A DNA stretch of 64,000 nucleotides. Source: Amaranthus tricolor. Taxonomy: Eukaryota > Streptophyta > Magnoliopsida > Caryophyllales > Amaranthaceae. Location of the stretch: contig NC_080060.1 in NCBI RefSeq assembly GCF_026212465.1, forward strand, positions 1,330,135-1,394,134, in the 5' to 3' direction. Position numbers and translations under genes: made by a program. A model generated the notes under the pieces. It was given only the letters and a program-made list of their open reading frames with translations. It did no database searches and was not told where the DNA came from. Positions 63,624 through 64,000 of the stretch are shown piece by piece. Within the stretch, counting starts at the first letter, position 1, and each line of letters opens with the position of its first letter.

Positions 63624-63709
63624 CTGAAGGTACCTCACAAACATCCCCCAAAAGAGTAACAATTAAGCCTTTTATGGCAGGAAATTTCATGTAAATAATG
63701 GCTTATAAC

Positions 63710-63953
63710 TATTAGAGTATACAATATATTCTAAGCCTCAACTATTAATTTACGCTTTTGGTTAAGCTGATTACTTAATATGTTATCAGAAGCCAACATC
63801 ACAAGAAATCACAGGTTCAAATCCAAAAACAACTCTAGATGCATTTCCGTTAATAATGCTTTGTTTTTGGATGGGTTGTTATTGTTAAAGCATATAACAT
63901 ATTTTGAGCCTCAACAATTAGCTTAAGCTTTTAATTTAGTTTATTTTTTAACA
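63710..63953 (+). mobile_element. TRIM element, part of a tandem array, in the H2A.Z intron
   Basis: The left terminal repeat is 63710-63780 (71 bp) and the primer site TGTTATCAGAAGCC is at 63781-63794. The interior has AATCACAGGTTCAAATCC. The right repeat is 63883-63953 (71 bp), starting TGTTAAAGCATATAACATA and ending TTTTTAACA. A second primer-site-like TAATATCAAAAGCT follows immediately at 63954, so the array probably continues past the window edge. Confidence 0.7.
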
Positions 63954-64000
63954 TAATATCAAAAGCTTAAGCTAATAGTTGATTGTCAACATATGTTTTA

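Overview
This is a stretch of plant nuclear genome: AT-rich, with genes split by GT-AG introns, long (TA)n microsatellites and many small transposable elements. The tocopherol methyltransferase reads like the spinach inner-envelope protein of this family. SINE tails ending in ATGATG-like runs and a Vulmar-type mariner element are also present. Together these suggest a Caryophyllales species (beet, spinach, quinoa or amaranth relative); that placement is an inference, not a database result.

Layout. 1-5029: intergenic, with a (TA)n tract that holds a small inverted-repeat transposon, a Tourist-type MITE, a foldback element built of nested palindromes, and a hAT-like MITE. 5030-8056 (-): an intronless plasma-membrane-type Ca2+-ATPase (ACA12/13 clade). 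8057-13319: intergenic with SINE and Stowaway copies. 13320-14051 (+): a single-exon SWIM plus RING zinc-finger protein. 14729-18718 (-): VTE3, the MPBQ/MSBQ methyltransferase of vitamin E and plastoquinone synthesis, in three exons. 18719-36753: an 18-kb gene-free stretch of TRIM-like, SINE, MITE and LTR-like remnants plus TA tracts. 36754-42690 (+): a LONGIFOLIA/TRM-type protein with DUF4378, in four exons. 42691-47379: a TRIM, Stowaway and other MITEs. 47380-52028: an apparently complete 4.65-kb mariner-like element with an intact DD39D transposase. It also has a candidate small gene on the opposite strand with its own TATA box, and 190-bp tandem repeats. 52029-58746: intergenic with a hAT element and a probable solo LTR. 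58747-61963 (-): DWARF27 (D27), reconstructed here from six small exons; almost every intron holds a transposon. 63327-63623 (-): the last coding exon of a histone H2A.Z gene that continues beyond the right edge.

The genes do not form one pathway. D27 (strigolactone precursor isomerase) and VTE3 (tocopherol and plastoquinone) both act on plastid isoprenoids, but they lie 40 kb apart and nothing in the sequence shows co-regulation. The most unusual content is the mobile DNA: the two-gene mariner element; a TRIM family with 71-bp terminal repeats found in D27 introns, beside H2A.Z and elsewhere; and a foldback element whose palindromes recur at a 46-bp spacing.
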